From the NCBI RefSeq assembly GCF_002025665.1, contig NZ_CP018786.1:3038001-3102000 (forward strand): a stretch of DNA of 64,000 bases. The letters run 5' to 3'. The notes below the pieces were generated by a model. The model was not told where the DNA came from, did not search any database, and saw only the letters and a list, made by a program, of their open reading frames with translations. The position numbers and the translations under genes are program-made. Source of the stretch: Chryseobacterium indologenes (GTDB lineage Bacteria; Bacteroidota; Bacteroidia; Flavobacteriales; Weeksellaceae). Positions 17,141 through 26,210 of the stretch are shown here, piece by piece (the stretch's first letter is position 1; each line of letters opens with the position of its first letter).

Positions 17141-17719
17141 CTAACTTTTTAAATCTTCGTATAATTTTCTCAATCTGTTTCTCAAGTGCTTCACAGCATA
17201 GTTTTTTCTACTGATGATGGTTTTGATGTTTTCTCCCTGTTCATCGGCGATCTCCTGGAGGGTTTTGTCATTCAGTTCGTTTTCTACGTAGACCAGCCTT
17301 TGTTTTTCGGGAAGTTCATCAAGTGCTTCAAACAGTTTTTTCCAGATCTCATCCTGAAACATCTTCACTTCAGGACCCGCACTTTCATCCATCAAAAGGA
17401 TATCCTTGATAGAAAAACTGCCGTCTTCATCTTCATATACGAAATCTTCAAGATTTTCTGTTTTCTTTTTTCGGTAACGGTCTGTAATTTTATTTGCCGT
17501 CACCCTGTACAGCCAGCCCCCAACGTTTACGATCTCCGAGAGATTCGTAAGGCTACTGAACTGATACCACACTTCCTGCAGAATATCTTCCGCATCCTCC
17601 GTGTTTTTCACTTTCGGACGAATATAGGACATCAGCTTCCCTCCGTAGTTGGAAACGGTCTGTGAGATGATGTTTTCTTTCTCCTTCTGTGGCATTGTTA
17701 TTTTTTCGACAACCTCCAT
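17141..17719 (-). CDS. ECF-type RNA polymerase sigma factor
   Basis: 192 residues. Region 2 is visible as NTEDAEDILQEVWYQFSSL and NVGGWLYRVTANKITDRYRKKK; region 4 as LPEKQRLVYVENELNDKTLQEIADEQGENIKTIISRKNYAVKHLRNRL, a helix-turn-helix that reads the -35 element. An acidic linker (EDFVYEDEDGSFSIKD) joins them. The ATG at 17719 (MEVVEKITMPQKEK) is used; an internal Met at codon 9 is possible. First gene of a three-gene operon with two small membrane proteins. Confidence 0.9.
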   Translation of the reverse strand: MEVVEKITMPQKEKENIISQTVSNYGGKLMSYIRPKVKNTEDAEDILQEVWYQFSSLTNLSEIVNVGGWLYRVTANKITDRYRKKKTENLEDFVYEDEDGSFSIKDILLMDESAGPEVKMFQDEIWKKLFEALDELPEKQRLVYVENELNDKTLQEIADEQGENIKTIISRKNYAVKHLRNRLRKLYEDLKS

Positions 17720-18098
17720 ATTGTTATGACGGCTGAACTTTTGGTTTTACTTTAATAAATTTAAAATATTTTTCTTAAAATTCAATTTTTCTTTTATTCA
17801 TCAATGTTTTTTATCTCATAAATTTTCAACAACTTACGCATAAATTATTTTTCAGAAGCTTTTTCCCGCTATCCGCTCATACTCCTCACACCCAACGATC
17901 CCACACTCTTCCCCTCCGAATCTCCCATTCATGTTCCGGGGTAACCGCTGTTATCGGGGCTAGGATAATAAGTGATGAATGATAAAAGTTTCTATGTATA
18001 TTCATTCCCACTTTCTAAACCCTTAATGTAACAATTATAATGAGATTGCTTCATCTTTGATTCGCAATGACTTTTTCAATCCCTCACAATAATAAAAA
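17720..18098. other. non-coding region upstream of the sigma operon
   Basis: No gene seen. Contains a C-rich segment (about 17875-17945) and one copy of dispersed repeat family A in inverted orientation at 18041-18071 (tgagattgcttcatc then attcgcaatgac). Confidence 0.55.
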
Positions 18099-18126
18099 GA
18101 AACGGAAGACTTTCGCCTTCCGTTTC
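18099..18126 (-). terminator. terminator of the first S9 peptidase gene
   Basis: gaaacggaag (18099-18108) pairs with cttccgtttc (18117-18126), 10-bp stem; on the minus strand followed by a T-rich stretch. Almost the same hairpin follows the paralogue (23416-23444). Confidence 0.8.
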
Positions 18127-18136
18127 CATATTATAA

Positions 18137-20137
18137 TTACTTATTAAAGTTCTCTGCAAAGAATCCCAGCATCGACTTATAAAGCTCTATTCTGTTCTGT
18201 TCTTTTCCAAATCCGTGTCCTTCATCATATTTTACCAGATAAGGAACTTCAAAACCTTTGGCACGCATTGCTTTTACAATCTGATCAGATTCATTGATAT
18301 TCACCCTTGGATCGTTAGCTCCCTGTACTACAAATAAAGGTTTTTTGATCTTGTCAATCTGGAAAACAGGTGAAACTTCTTTAGCAATTTTGGCTTGCTC
18401 AGGATCATCAAGATTATACCAGATTTGTTTCATCTGTTCTTTAAGTGGTTTCCAGTATTCAGGAAATGAATCAAAGAACGTGAAGATATTGGACACCCCT
18501 ACATAATCTACTCCACAGGTGTATAGATCAGGAGTTTTGATCAACCCCATCAGAGTAGCGTATCCTCCATGGCTTCCACCATAAATGGCAATTTTATCTT
18601 TATCTATCCAACCTTGCTCAATGGCATATTTTACTCCATCCTCCACATCATCCATTACTTTTCTGCCAATCTCATTATAACCAGATTTTTGGAATTCTTT
18701 TCCATATCCTCCTGAAATCCTGAAGTTGACCTGAAGTGTAGCATAACCTCTGCTTGCAAAAAGCTGTGTTTCTGGATTAAATCCCCAGCTATCTCTGATT
18801 CCTTGAGGACCACCATGAGGGTTTACAATCAAAGGGACTTTTTTCCCTTCCAATGCAGCTTTAGGTAATGTAATATATCCATAAATTGTAAGTCCGTCTC
18901 TACTTTTGAATTCAATAGGTCTCATCTCTGCCATATCTTCTTCTTTAAGTTGTGGCTTAAGATTATATAGGAATTTCAATTTCTTTGTTTTTGTATCGTA
19001 TTCATAATAAATTCCGGGTAGCTTATCACTTGTCACAAGTACCAGAAATTTCTCTTCAGCATCATCAGAAGAAACCATACTAAATTCTTTGTCTCCAAGC
19101 TGAGATTTTAATTGATGGTCAATTTCCTTATAAAATTTACTTACCGGAACTGTTTCTTCTTTGCTTCCTTCATAGCTGATAAAATCTAATTCATAATTCC
19201 TGTTTTTACCGGCTGTACTTATTGAACTCACATCATATACAGGATTAGAATAAACTTCTCTGATTACTGCATTTTTCTTCAGATCATACAAAACAATTCT
19301 TTTCTTATCCCCATCTAAATCTGTTTTTACAAAGGCTTCATCTTTATTTTTAGAATGATAATTAAATTCAATAATACTGAATCTATCTTTCCAGTCTACT
19401 GTTTTAATAAGATTAAATTTACCTGTCTGTAAATCTTTATAGTACGTTTTTTTTGTCAAACCATTCTCCAGAATTACATATCCACGCAGGTTGCCATCTT
19501 TATCATAAATATACTCATTAATAGGATTTTTGGGATCTTTATTCTCAAATAACTGAACCATTTCCCCTGTTTTATAATTGATTTTAAAAGGTTCAAAAAT
19601 TTGTTTATTATTCTTATTCATGGTAACAATAACAAAATCTGTGTCTTTTATTATTTGGACATAACCAAGCTTAGTCCCTTCAAACGGAGTAAGATCTTTA
19701 GAATTATTTCCGTCCAGATCTGCTACATATAGATGAATGTTTTCATTTCCACCTTTATCCTGTATATAATAAAGACGGTTTTTATTCAGCCAGCCATATT
19801 GCTGAATGAGATTCTCTTTTTCTATAATAGCTGTGGTAATTTTTTCTGTATTCAGATCTTTTACATAGACATGATTTTTCCCGTCCTTATCCTTTTCTTT
19901 ATAGGAGAGATATTTACCATCAGGTGAGATTTTAAATGCTGATGCTTTTGGTCGTGCAAAATAATCTTCAACTATGTATTTGAAGTTTCCCTGATCAAAA
20001 GAAATAAGTTTCTCAAGGGTTTGTTTAGAAGACGGAAGTGTGACATCACCGGGTAATTTAGCATTAGTTTGTGCCTTAATTATCATTACAGACAGTATAA
20101 CCTGGGCGGCTGTAAGGATCTTAGATTTTACATTCAT
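18137..20137 (-). CDS. S9 family peptidase (prolyl oligopeptidase/acylaminoacyl-peptidase type), copy 1
   Basis: 666 residues with an N-terminal signal (MNVKSKILTAAQVILSVMIIKAQ), so periplasmic or exported. The beta-propeller half has repeated strands such as PDGKYLSYKEKD. The catalytic half has NPHGGPQGIRDSWGF, nucleophile Ser in YGGSHGGYATLMGL, Asp in VVQGANDPRVN and His in YDEGHGFGK. It probably cleaves short peptides or acyl-peptides. It is very similar to the gene at 23466-25469 and shares its terminator sequence. It is divergent from the two-component genes, with a triple 10-bp repeat 91 bp upstream. Confidence 0.93.
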   Translation of the reverse strand: MNVKSKILTAAQVILSVMIIKAQTNAKLPGDVTLPSSKQTLEKLISFDQGNFKYIVEDYFARPKASAFKISPDGKYLSYKEKDKDGKNHVYVKDLNTEKITTAIIEKENLIQQYGWLNKNRLYYIQDKGGNENIHLYVADLDGNNSKDLTPFEGTKLGYVQIIKDTDFVIVTMNKNNKQIFEPFKINYKTGEMVQLFENKDPKNPINEYIYDKDGNLRGYVILENGLTKKTYYKDLQTGKFNLIKTVDWKDRFSIIEFNYHSKNKDEAFVKTDLDGDKKRIVLYDLKKNAVIREVYSNPVYDVSSISTAGKNRNYELDFISYEGSKEETVPVSKFYKEIDHQLKSQLGDKEFSMVSSDDAEEKFLVLVTSDKLPGIYYEYDTKTKKLKFLYNLKPQLKEEDMAEMRPIEFKSRDGLTIYGYITLPKAALEGKKVPLIVNPHGGPQGIRDSWGFNPETQLFASRGYATLQVNFRISGGYGKEFQKSGYNEIGRKVMDDVEDGVKYAIEQGWIDKDKIAIYGGSHGGYATLMGLIKTPDLYTCGVDYVGVSNIFTFFDSFPEYWKPLKEQMKQIWYNLDDPEQAKIAKEVSPVFQIDKIKKPLFVVQGANDPRVNINESDQIVKAMRAKGFEVPYLVKYDEGHGFGKEQNRIELYKSMLGFFAENFNK

Positions 20138-20227
20138 TATTTATATTTTTTACTATTAAACATTCTATATATCTCAATTCAATACTGCAAATTTCCTCCA
20201 AAAACATCAGGATATGGGTTATCAAAA

Positions 20228-20257
20228 TGTTACATAGTGTTAAATAGTGTTATCAAG
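20228..20257. promoter_or_regulatory. triple 10-bp direct repeat, candidate response-regulator operator
   Basis: TGTTACATAG, TGTTAAATAG and TGTTATCAAG lie head-to-tail at 20228-20257, 10 bp per unit (one helical turn). The array sits between S9 copy 1 (start 20137, minus) and the histidine kinase (start 20306, plus). A near-identical triple occurs at 23373-23402. Tandem direct repeats suit OmpR/PhoB-type regulators such as the one encoded at 21636. Confidence 0.6.
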
Positions 20258-20305
20258 TCATTTTTGTATTCTATAATATGTTAATTTCGATCATTATATA
20301 ATCTT

Positions 20306-21646
20306 ATGAATAAATTTTTCACCAACTTTGGAAAGCTGCTGTTTATTATAACCATTATTGTTGTATTGGTTTTTCAGGGGTATTGGATTTGGGTTAATTT
20401 TCAAAATAAAAAAGAAGAAATTCTAAAAAACACCAAATCAGAAACCGCACAGATACTGATCCAAAACATGTTAAATCAAAGCAGTATAAAAGAAAAGTTA
20501 GCCAGCAAAAACACTACAAATCCGGATGCAAGTAAAAAAGTTGAAGTATACATCACCCAACCAAAAACCAAAAATATTATCAATGAGAAAATAAAACCTC
20601 AAGGGAATGGTGAGTTCTATGAAAGTAAAATGTTAAGTACTTTTCTGTATAACTCTTTAAAAAAATCCTTAAAACATTCGTTTAAAAAAGATGTTGAAAT
20701 AGATATATATATTGAAAATAAGACAAAAAAGAAAACATACCCTAATAATCATAAAATCACTAACCAAAACACTACTGAACCTATAAACTCTTTAGTAGAA
20801 AATAATACAACCTACCGTGTTCATATTATCAATTTAACGGAAATTACTTTATATGAAATAAAGGAAATACTCTTTTTTTCTGTATTCTATGTTCTTCTTT
20901 GTGTAATCACCATTGTTATTCTTTTCAGAAACTTAAATTTTAGCCAAAAGCTATTAAAAAACAAAGAAATTTTCACAAGAAATATGACGCATGAGCTAAA
21001 AATCCCTATTTCTACACTGCTTATTGCAGCAGAAGGCCTTGAAAAGTACAATATAGCCAATGAACCTGAAGGAGCCCGAAAATACGCAAAAAGTATTCAA
21101 AGAGCTTCCCATCAGCTTTCTACTCTTGTAGAGGCAATTCTTCAAAATGCCAGAGCAGATATCAGTACAGAAAAACTGAGTTTAATTCCTATCAATTTAT
21201 TAATTTTACTAGAAGAAGTAAAAGAAATTCTCTCTGATATTATTACAGAAAAAAAGGCAAAAATAATGATACGGGATATTGATGACAGTGTTCTTATTAA
21301 AGGAAATCATGATCAAATGAAACAGATACTTTTAAATCTATTGGATAATTCATTAAAGTATTCGGAACAAGAACCTGTAATTATCATTTCTGCCAAACAG
21401 AACCGAAACCGTATTCTGATCAAAATAGAAGATAATGGAATTGGAATTCCGGAAAAGTATTTTCAGGAGATTTTTAAACCTTATTTTAGAATTCCTAATG
21501 GTGATCTATATGATGTAAAAGGTTTCGGCCTGGGTCTGAGTTTTGTAAAAAACTCTTTAAAGAAACAAAACGGAAACATACGTATTATAAAACCGGAATC
21601 AGAAGGCACTGTTATGGAACTAAATATGCCATTATATGAGTCATAA
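20306..21646 (+). CDS. sensor histidine kinase (RprX-like)
   Basis: 446 residues. Membrane helices at about residues 8-30 (LLFIITIIVVLVFQGYWIWV) and 190-212 (EILFFSVFYVLLCVITIVILF) bracket a periplasmic domain. The H box is FTRNMTHELKIPISTLL, the N box QILLNLLDNSLKYS, G1 IKIEDNGIGIP and G2 GFGLGLSF, so all kinase motifs are intact. It overlaps the response-regulator start by 11 bp. The neighbouring peptidase genes suggest it senses an envelope or peptide-related signal (inference). Confidence 0.92.
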   Translation: MNKFFTNFGKLLFIITIIVVLVFQGYWIWVNFQNKKEEILKNTKSETAQILIQNMLNQSSIKEKLASKNTTNPDASKKVEVYITQPKTKNIINEKIKPQGNGEFYESKMLSTFLYNSLKKSLKHSFKKDVEIDIYIENKTKKKTYPNNHKITNQNTTEPINSLVENNTTYRVHIINLTEITLYEIKEILFFSVFYVLLCVITIVILFRNLNFSQKLLKNKEIFTRNMTHELKIPISTLLIAAEGLEKYNIANEPEGARKYAKSIQRASHQLSTLVEAILQNARADISTEKLSLIPINLLILLEEVKEILSDIITEKKAKIMIRDIDDSVLIKGNHDQMKQILLNLLDNSLKYSEQEPVIIISAKQNRNRILIKIEDNGIGIPEKYFQEIFKPYFRIPNGDLYDVKGFGLGLSFVKNSLKKQNGNIRIIKPESEGTVMELNMPLYES

Positions 21647-22319
21647 ATTTAAAGTACTGTATTTAGAAGACGACCCTGACCTGGGTGAAATCACTGCTGA
21701 TATGCTCACCAGAGAAGGTTTTGTGGTAGAATGGGTAAAGAATGGAAGTGATGGTCTGGAAGCAATAGAAAACAAATCCTTTGATATTGTCATTGCCGAT
21801 ATTATGATGCCTAAACTGGATGGTTATACCTTTTTGCAAACTTTAAGGGATGATGGAAATAACATTCCTTTGATTTTACTTTCAGCCCGGGTACTTACAG
21901 AAGATGTTCTGAAAGGTTTTACGATTGGAGCAGATGATTATATGCGAAAACCCTTCAGTATTGAAGAGCTTATTGCAAGGATGAACAAGTTATTGAAGAG
22001 TACCTCTGCAAGTCCAGTTATCCATTCTATTGCCATAGGAGGTTATTTCTATAATCCGAACACCTACGAATTAACACACCAAGGAAAATCTTATAAACTA
22101 TCTCCAAGATCAGGAGAAATTCTCTATCGCTTCGCAACTTATAAAAACGGTATTTTACCAAGAAAAGAAACACTTATCGACCTTTGGGGAGATGATAATT
22201 TTTTTAACGGACGAAGCTTGGATGTTTTCATCTCCAAATTGCGGAAGCAGCTTGCCGATGATCCCAGAATAAGCATCATCAATATAAGAGCTACCGGTTA
22301 TCGGTTAATAATAGACTAA
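21636..22319 (+). CDS. OmpR/PhoB-family response regulator (RprY-like)
   Basis: 227 residues. The receiver domain has EDDPDLGE, phospho-acceptor Asp in IVIADIMMPKLDGY, and K in DDYMRKPFSIEEL. The C-terminal winged helix is seen as YKLSPRSGEILYRFATYKNG and RSLDVFISKLRKQLADD, ending IRATGYRLI. Such regulators bind tandem direct repeats of about 10-11 bp; candidate sites lie at 20228 and 23373. A perfect terminator follows at 22323. Confidence 0.93.
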   Translation: MSHKFKVLYLEDDPDLGEITADMLTREGFVVEWVKNGSDGLEAIENKSFDIVIADIMMPKLDGYTFLQTLRDDGNNIPLILLSARVLTEDVLKGFTIGADDYMRKPFSIEELIARMNKLLKSTSASPVIHSIAIGGYFYNPNTYELTHQGKSYKLSPRSGEILYRFATYKNGILPRKETLIDLWGDDNFFNGRSLDVFISKLRKQLADDPRISIINIRATGYRLIID

Positions 22320-22322
22320 CAG

Positions 22323-22356
22323 AAAACTGCTATTGAATTCAATAGCAGTTTTTTGT
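22323..22356. terminator. bidirectional terminator between the response regulator and the aspartyl protease
   Basis: aaaactgctattgaa pairs with ttcaatagcagtttt (perfect palindrome 22323-22352) with A and T runs on both sides. Confidence 0.85.
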
Positions 22357-22359
22357 TCA

Positions 22360-23313
22360 TTACTCATAAATACGGATTTCTTTAGCTTTAAAATCGATCG
22401 TTGTTTTATAGGTCTTTAAAAATTCATACCCTAACAAACCATCGAGTTTTAACGTACTGCCCTGATTGAGAGAAGTAAGCGTAGCATCTTCAAAAATAAA
22501 ATTCAGCTTATTATACTCAACACCTCTTATGATTATTTTTTTAACGCGTCCTTTCTTTGCCTTCACTTTTCCACCAATTCCGGTAAGGTCAGATTCTTTA
22601 TATCTGATGATAGACTCTTTCAGTTCGGGAACATATTTTTCATAAAATAAATTGGCTGCAGCACCTGTGTCCAGACCCATATTGTACATCTTTCCATTAA
22701 TTTCTATCTGAAGTACAGGAATATGCTTATACATTTCAAACGGAATCGTTGCAAGAAGCTTTCCATTTCGTTCTTTTTCCTGAGATAAAGATGTCTTCAA
22801 TGTTCCGGTAATCTTTGATTTTTTGTAATCAAAGGTTAAAATGTAATCATTAAATACACGATATCCTATTAATCCTAAAATCTTTCTCTTTGTAAGATGA
22901 GACATGGAAACAGAAAGCACATCTCCATCAGAAAGAGTAATTCCATACCAATCGAATGATTGTATATGGGCAGTTCCTGATTTTTTCACCTTTCCTCCCA
23001 CGCCTGAAGCTTCACTTTTATTGGATGAATCATAAACCAGATTTTCTGCATCTGAATTCAATATCAGATCAGGAGCTCCACTGTCCAGTATGAATGTACC
23101 TCTTTCTCCATTGAATTGTGCCTGTACATAAATAATTCCGTTATCTACTTCAAAGGGAATTTCAATACTTTCACGGGTATTGTTCTTTAAAGGATCTGAA
23201 AGTTTTAATGGTTTTTGAGCATTGGTATTAACCTGTTCTCCAGCATTGCCCTGAGCTTTGGAATATGTTATCATAATGGTCAGAAACAATAGTAAAAATA
23301 ATCTGTGTATCAT
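22360..23313 (-). CDS. exported retropepsin-like aspartyl protease, two catalytic half-domains
   Basis: ATG 23313 gives MIHRLFLLLFLTIMITYSKAQ, a proper signal peptide; a longer frame to 23370 would spoil it. The 317-residue protein has two protease-like halves: DSG in GTFILDSGAPDLI (Asp77) and DTG in MGLDTGAAANLF. Each is followed by a hydrophobic-Gly segment (ILGLIGYRVF and LDGLLGYEFL) typical of clan AA proteases. One chain could therefore form a pepsin-like active site. The triple repeat operator lies 60-89 bp upstream. Confidence 0.82.
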   Translation of the reverse strand: MIHRLFLLLFLTIMITYSKAQGNAGEQVNTNAQKPLKLSDPLKNNTRESIEIPFEVDNGIIYVQAQFNGERGTFILDSGAPDLILNSDAENLVYDSSNKSEASGVGGKVKKSGTAHIQSFDWYGITLSDGDVLSVSMSHLTKRKILGLIGYRVFNDYILTFDYKKSKITGTLKTSLSQEKERNGKLLATIPFEMYKHIPVLQIEINGKMYNMGLDTGAAANLFYEKYVPELKESIIRYKESDLTGIGGKVKAKKGRVKKIIIRGVEYNKLNFIFEDATLTSLNQGSTLKLDGLLGYEFLKTYKTTIDFKAKEIRIYE

Positions 23314-23372
23314 AATATCTTTTTTGATTCCACAAATTTCTGCAGAAAACATTTTTTTCTGAGTTATCATAC

Positions 23373-23402
23373 CGTTATATAGTGTTAAACAGTGTTATCA
23401 CT
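23373..23402. promoter_or_regulatory. second triple 10-bp repeat operator
   Basis: CGTTATATAG, TGTTAAACAG and TGTTATCACT at 23373-23402 match the array at 20228-20257 in unit length, order and orientation. It lies just upstream of the aspartyl protease gene (minus strand) and just downstream of S9 copy 2. Confidence 0.6.
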
Positions 23403-23415
23403 ACCTCTACAAACA

Positions 23416-23444
23416 AGAAACGGAAGACAAAAGCCTTCCGTTTC
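23416..23444 (-). terminator. terminator of the second S9 peptidase gene
   Basis: gaaacggaag (23416-23425) pairs with cttccgtttc (23435-23444). Stem identical to that after S9 copy 1, so the duplication included the 3' end. Confidence 0.8.
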
Positions 23445-23465
23445 CATTATTATAAAATTAATAGT

Positions 23466-25469
23466 TTATTTATTAAAATTCTCTGCAAAGAATCCCAGCA
23501 TCGACTTATAAAGCTCTATTCTGTTCGGTTCTTTTCCAAATCCGTGACCTTCATCATATTTTACCAGATAAGGAACTTCAAATCCTTTGGCACGCATTGC
23601 TTTTACAATCTGATCAGATTCATTGATATTTACTCTTGGATCATTAGCTCCCTGTACCACAAATAAAGGTTTCTTAATCTTATCAATCTGGAATACCGGA
23701 GAAACTTCTTTAGCAATTTTAGCTTCTTCAGGGTTATCAAGATCATACCAGATCTGTTTTACCATTTCTTTGTATGGTTTCCAGTATTCTGGGAAAGAAT
23801 CAAAGAAAGTAAAGATGTTGGATACGCCTACATAATCTACCCCACAAGCATATAAATCAGGAGTTTTAATCAATCCCATCAATGTTGCATATCCACCATG
23901 GCTTCCTCCATAAATCGCAACTTTATTCTTGTCTACCCATCCTTGCTCAATAGCATATTTTACACCATCTTCCACATCATCCATTGCTTTTCTTCCGATC
24001 TGCTTGTAACCCGCTTTCTGGAATGATTTTCCATATCCTCCTGAAATTCTGAAGTTCACCTGAAGCGTAGCGTATCCTCTGCTTGCAAATAATTGTGTTT
24101 CCGGATTGAATCCCCAACTGTCTCTGATTCCCTGTGGCCCACCGTGAGGGTTGACAATCAAAGGAACTTTTTTACCTTCCAGTGCCGCTTTAGGCAGGGT
24201 AATATATCCATGAATAGTCAATCCGTCTCTGCTTTTAAATTCGATAGGTCGCATTTCAGCCATATCTTCTTCCTTCAACTGAGGCATCAGGTTGTAAAGA
24301 AGTTTGGTCTGCTTGGTTTTGGTATTGTATTCATAATAGGTACCATACAGCTTATCACTTCCTACAACAACCAGAAGTTTATCATTATTATCATCAGAAG
24401 AAGCAATTCCAAATTCCTTATCTCCAAACTGAGATTTTAATTGATCATGTATTTCTTTATAAAATTTACTTACCGGAACTGTTTCCCCCTTAGTACCTTC
24501 ATAACTTATAAAATCAAGTTCATAATTTCTGTTTTTACCGGCAGTGCTTATTGAACTTACATCATATACCGGATTAGAATAAATTTCTTTAATCACAGCA
24601 TTTTTTTTCAGATCATACAGCACGATTCTCGCTTTATCGCTATCCAGATTCGTTACCACATACGCTTCATCTTTATTTTTAGAATTTTCATTAAATTCTA
24701 TAATACTGAAGGTATCAGACCAGTCTGCAGATTTAATCAGATTGAATTTTCCGGTCTGCAGATCTTTATAATAGGTTTTTGTGGTTAATCCGTTTTCAAG
24801 AACGCTATAACCTCTCAGATTTCCATCCTTATCAAAAAGATAGTCGTCAATAGGACTGTTGACATCTTTATTTTCATACAGCTGGGTCATTTCCCCAGTA
24901 ACGAAATTGATTTTAAAAGGTTCAAAGATCTGCTTGTTGTTTTTGTTCATGGTAACCACAACGAAATCAGTATCTTTTATAGGAATAATTGCCTGTACCT
25001 TTACTCCATCAAATGGTGTTAAATCCTTTTGATTGCTTCCATCGATATCGGTGGCATAAAGGTGGATATTTTCATTTCCACCTCTATCCTGAGTATAGAA
25101 AAGACGTTTTTTGTTCAGCCATCCGTACCCTCTTACCAGATCATCTTTTTCTACAATGGCTTTCGTAATTTTTCCTGTACTCAGATCTTTTACATAGACA
25201 TGATTTTTTTTCTCCTGATCTTTTTCTTTATAGGAAAGGTATTTCCCGTCAGGAGAGATTTTAAAGGCCGAGGCTTTTGGTCTTGCAAAGTAATCTTCAA
25301 CTTTATATTTAAAGTTTCCTTTGTCATAAGAAATCAGTTTCTCAAGATTAGCCTTGGAAGATGGCAAAGTAGGATCTCCCGGCAGTTTGGCAGTAGAACT
25401 CTGTGCGTTAGTCATAATGGTGGATAGTACAATAAGGGCTGTACCGAAAATGTTGTGATTTAGGTTCAT
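23466..25469 (-). CDS. S9 family peptidase, copy 2
   Basis: ATG 25469 (MNLNHNIFGTALIVLSTIMTNAQ) gives a signal peptide and 667 residues; a start at 25505 would add a non-signal prefix. The catalytic Ser lies in YGGSHGGYATLMGL, Asp in VVQGANDPRVN and His in YDEGHGFGK. The C-terminal half is almost identical to copy 1, while the propeller half differs more, for example around SSDDNNDKLLVVVGSDKLYGTY, pointing to different substrate access. Only a weak single TGTTACACTT unit (25569) lies upstream, so regulation may differ from copy 1. Confidence 0.93.
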   Translation of the reverse strand: MNLNHNIFGTALIVLSTIMTNAQSSTAKLPGDPTLPSSKANLEKLISYDKGNFKYKVEDYFARPKASAFKISPDGKYLSYKEKDQEKKNHVYVKDLSTGKITKAIVEKDDLVRGYGWLNKKRLFYTQDRGGNENIHLYATDIDGSNQKDLTPFDGVKVQAIIPIKDTDFVVVTMNKNNKQIFEPFKINFVTGEMTQLYENKDVNSPIDDYLFDKDGNLRGYSVLENGLTTKTYYKDLQTGKFNLIKSADWSDTFSIIEFNENSKNKDEAYVVTNLDSDKARIVLYDLKKNAVIKEIYSNPVYDVSSISTAGKNRNYELDFISYEGTKGETVPVSKFYKEIHDQLKSQFGDKEFGIASSDDNNDKLLVVVGSDKLYGTYYEYNTKTKQTKLLYNLMPQLKEEDMAEMRPIEFKSRDGLTIHGYITLPKAALEGKKVPLIVNPHGGPQGIRDSWGFNPETQLFASRGYATLQVNFRISGGYGKSFQKAGYKQIGRKAMDDVEDGVKYAIEQGWVDKNKVAIYGGSHGGYATLMGLIKTPDLYACGVDYVGVSNIFTFFDSFPEYWKPYKEMVKQIWYDLDNPEEAKIAKEVSPVFQIDKIKKPLFVVQGANDPRVNINESDQIVKAMRAKGFEVPYLVKYDEGHGFGKEPNRIELYKSMLGFFAENFNK

Positions 25470-25612
25470 AACTTCTGTTTTAAAGGTTAAAGTTATAGAA
25501 AGCACTCATTTTTAAAACAATAGAAAACAAATGCATTTTATATAATAAGACACATTCCACCTACAAAATGTTACACTTTCATATCATTTAATTAAAAAAA
25601 TCTCAATTATAT

Positions 25613-25644
25613 AAAAAAGACAGCCTTTACAGACTGTCTTTTTT
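25613..25644 (-). terminator. terminator overlapping the end of the DoxX-like gene
   Basis: aaaaaagacag (25613-25623) pairs with ctgtctttttt (25634-25644); it overlaps the stop codon at 25643-25645. Confidence 0.75.
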
Positions 25645-26101
25645 ATTGTAAATAAATTCCGAAATACCAGGTCCAGAGTATCAGAATAATCTGCATGGGA
25701 ATCCTTTGGATGTAAAGATATCTCATTCCCGGACCGGTGTAATCGGCTTTAAAAATATTAATCTTTTTCTTGGAAGAATTGATATTAGCTATGAAAACCA
25801 ATACATAAAAAATGATCAGTAAAATAGCTGTGATCTCACGAATAGCCGGAATCATCAATCCGATTCCTGCTGCAATTTCCAGAACTCCTGTAAAGTATAC
25901 CCAAAACATTCTGGCAGGGATAAAATCAGGAATCATCATCGCCATTCCCTTTTGAAATTTAAAATGGGAAAAACCTGTAAATATGATGAAAACAGCCATT
26001 CCCAAATTTCCTGAAAATATAAAGTCCGGCTTCCCCTGAAACAAAAAAGTTGCCAGCAAAGCCAGAATAAAAGTTGCGAAAAGTATGACGAGTAATTTCA
26101 T
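25643..26101 (-). CDS. DoxX-like four-helix membrane protein
   Basis: 152 residues with about four membrane segments, including LLVILFATFILALLATFLF, GNLGMAVFIIFTGFSHF, FWVYFTGVLEIAAGIGLMIP and AILLIIFYVLVFIANI. The F-x-G-x-S-H-F and G-x-L-E-x-x-A-G-x-G patterns fit the DoxX/MauE superfamily of small redox-linked membrane proteins. The exact role is unknown. First member of the minus-strand accessory cluster that follows. Confidence 0.7.
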   Translation of the reverse strand: MKLLVILFATFILALLATFLFQGKPDFIFSGNLGMAVFIIFTGFSHFKFQKGMAMMIPDFIPARMFWVYFTGVLEIAAGIGLMIPAIREITAILLIIFYVLVFIANINSSKKKINIFKADYTGPGMRYLYIQRIPMQIILILWTWYFGIYLQ

Positions 26102-26148
26102 TTTTTAGGGTATAGATGATAGGTTATAGGTGGCAGGTAGTAGGTGCA

Positions 26149-26170
26149 GGGATTAGGGATTAGGGATTAG
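26149..26170. repeat. heptanucleotide array (GGGATTA)3
   Basis: Three consecutive GGGATTA units in the gap 26102-26210, which has no gene. The same unit appears as its complement CCCTAAT at 42277 and 48757. Confidence 0.85.
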
Positions 26171-26210
26171 TATTCAGGATCAAAACCTCAACTTTAAACT
26201 TTGAATTTCA

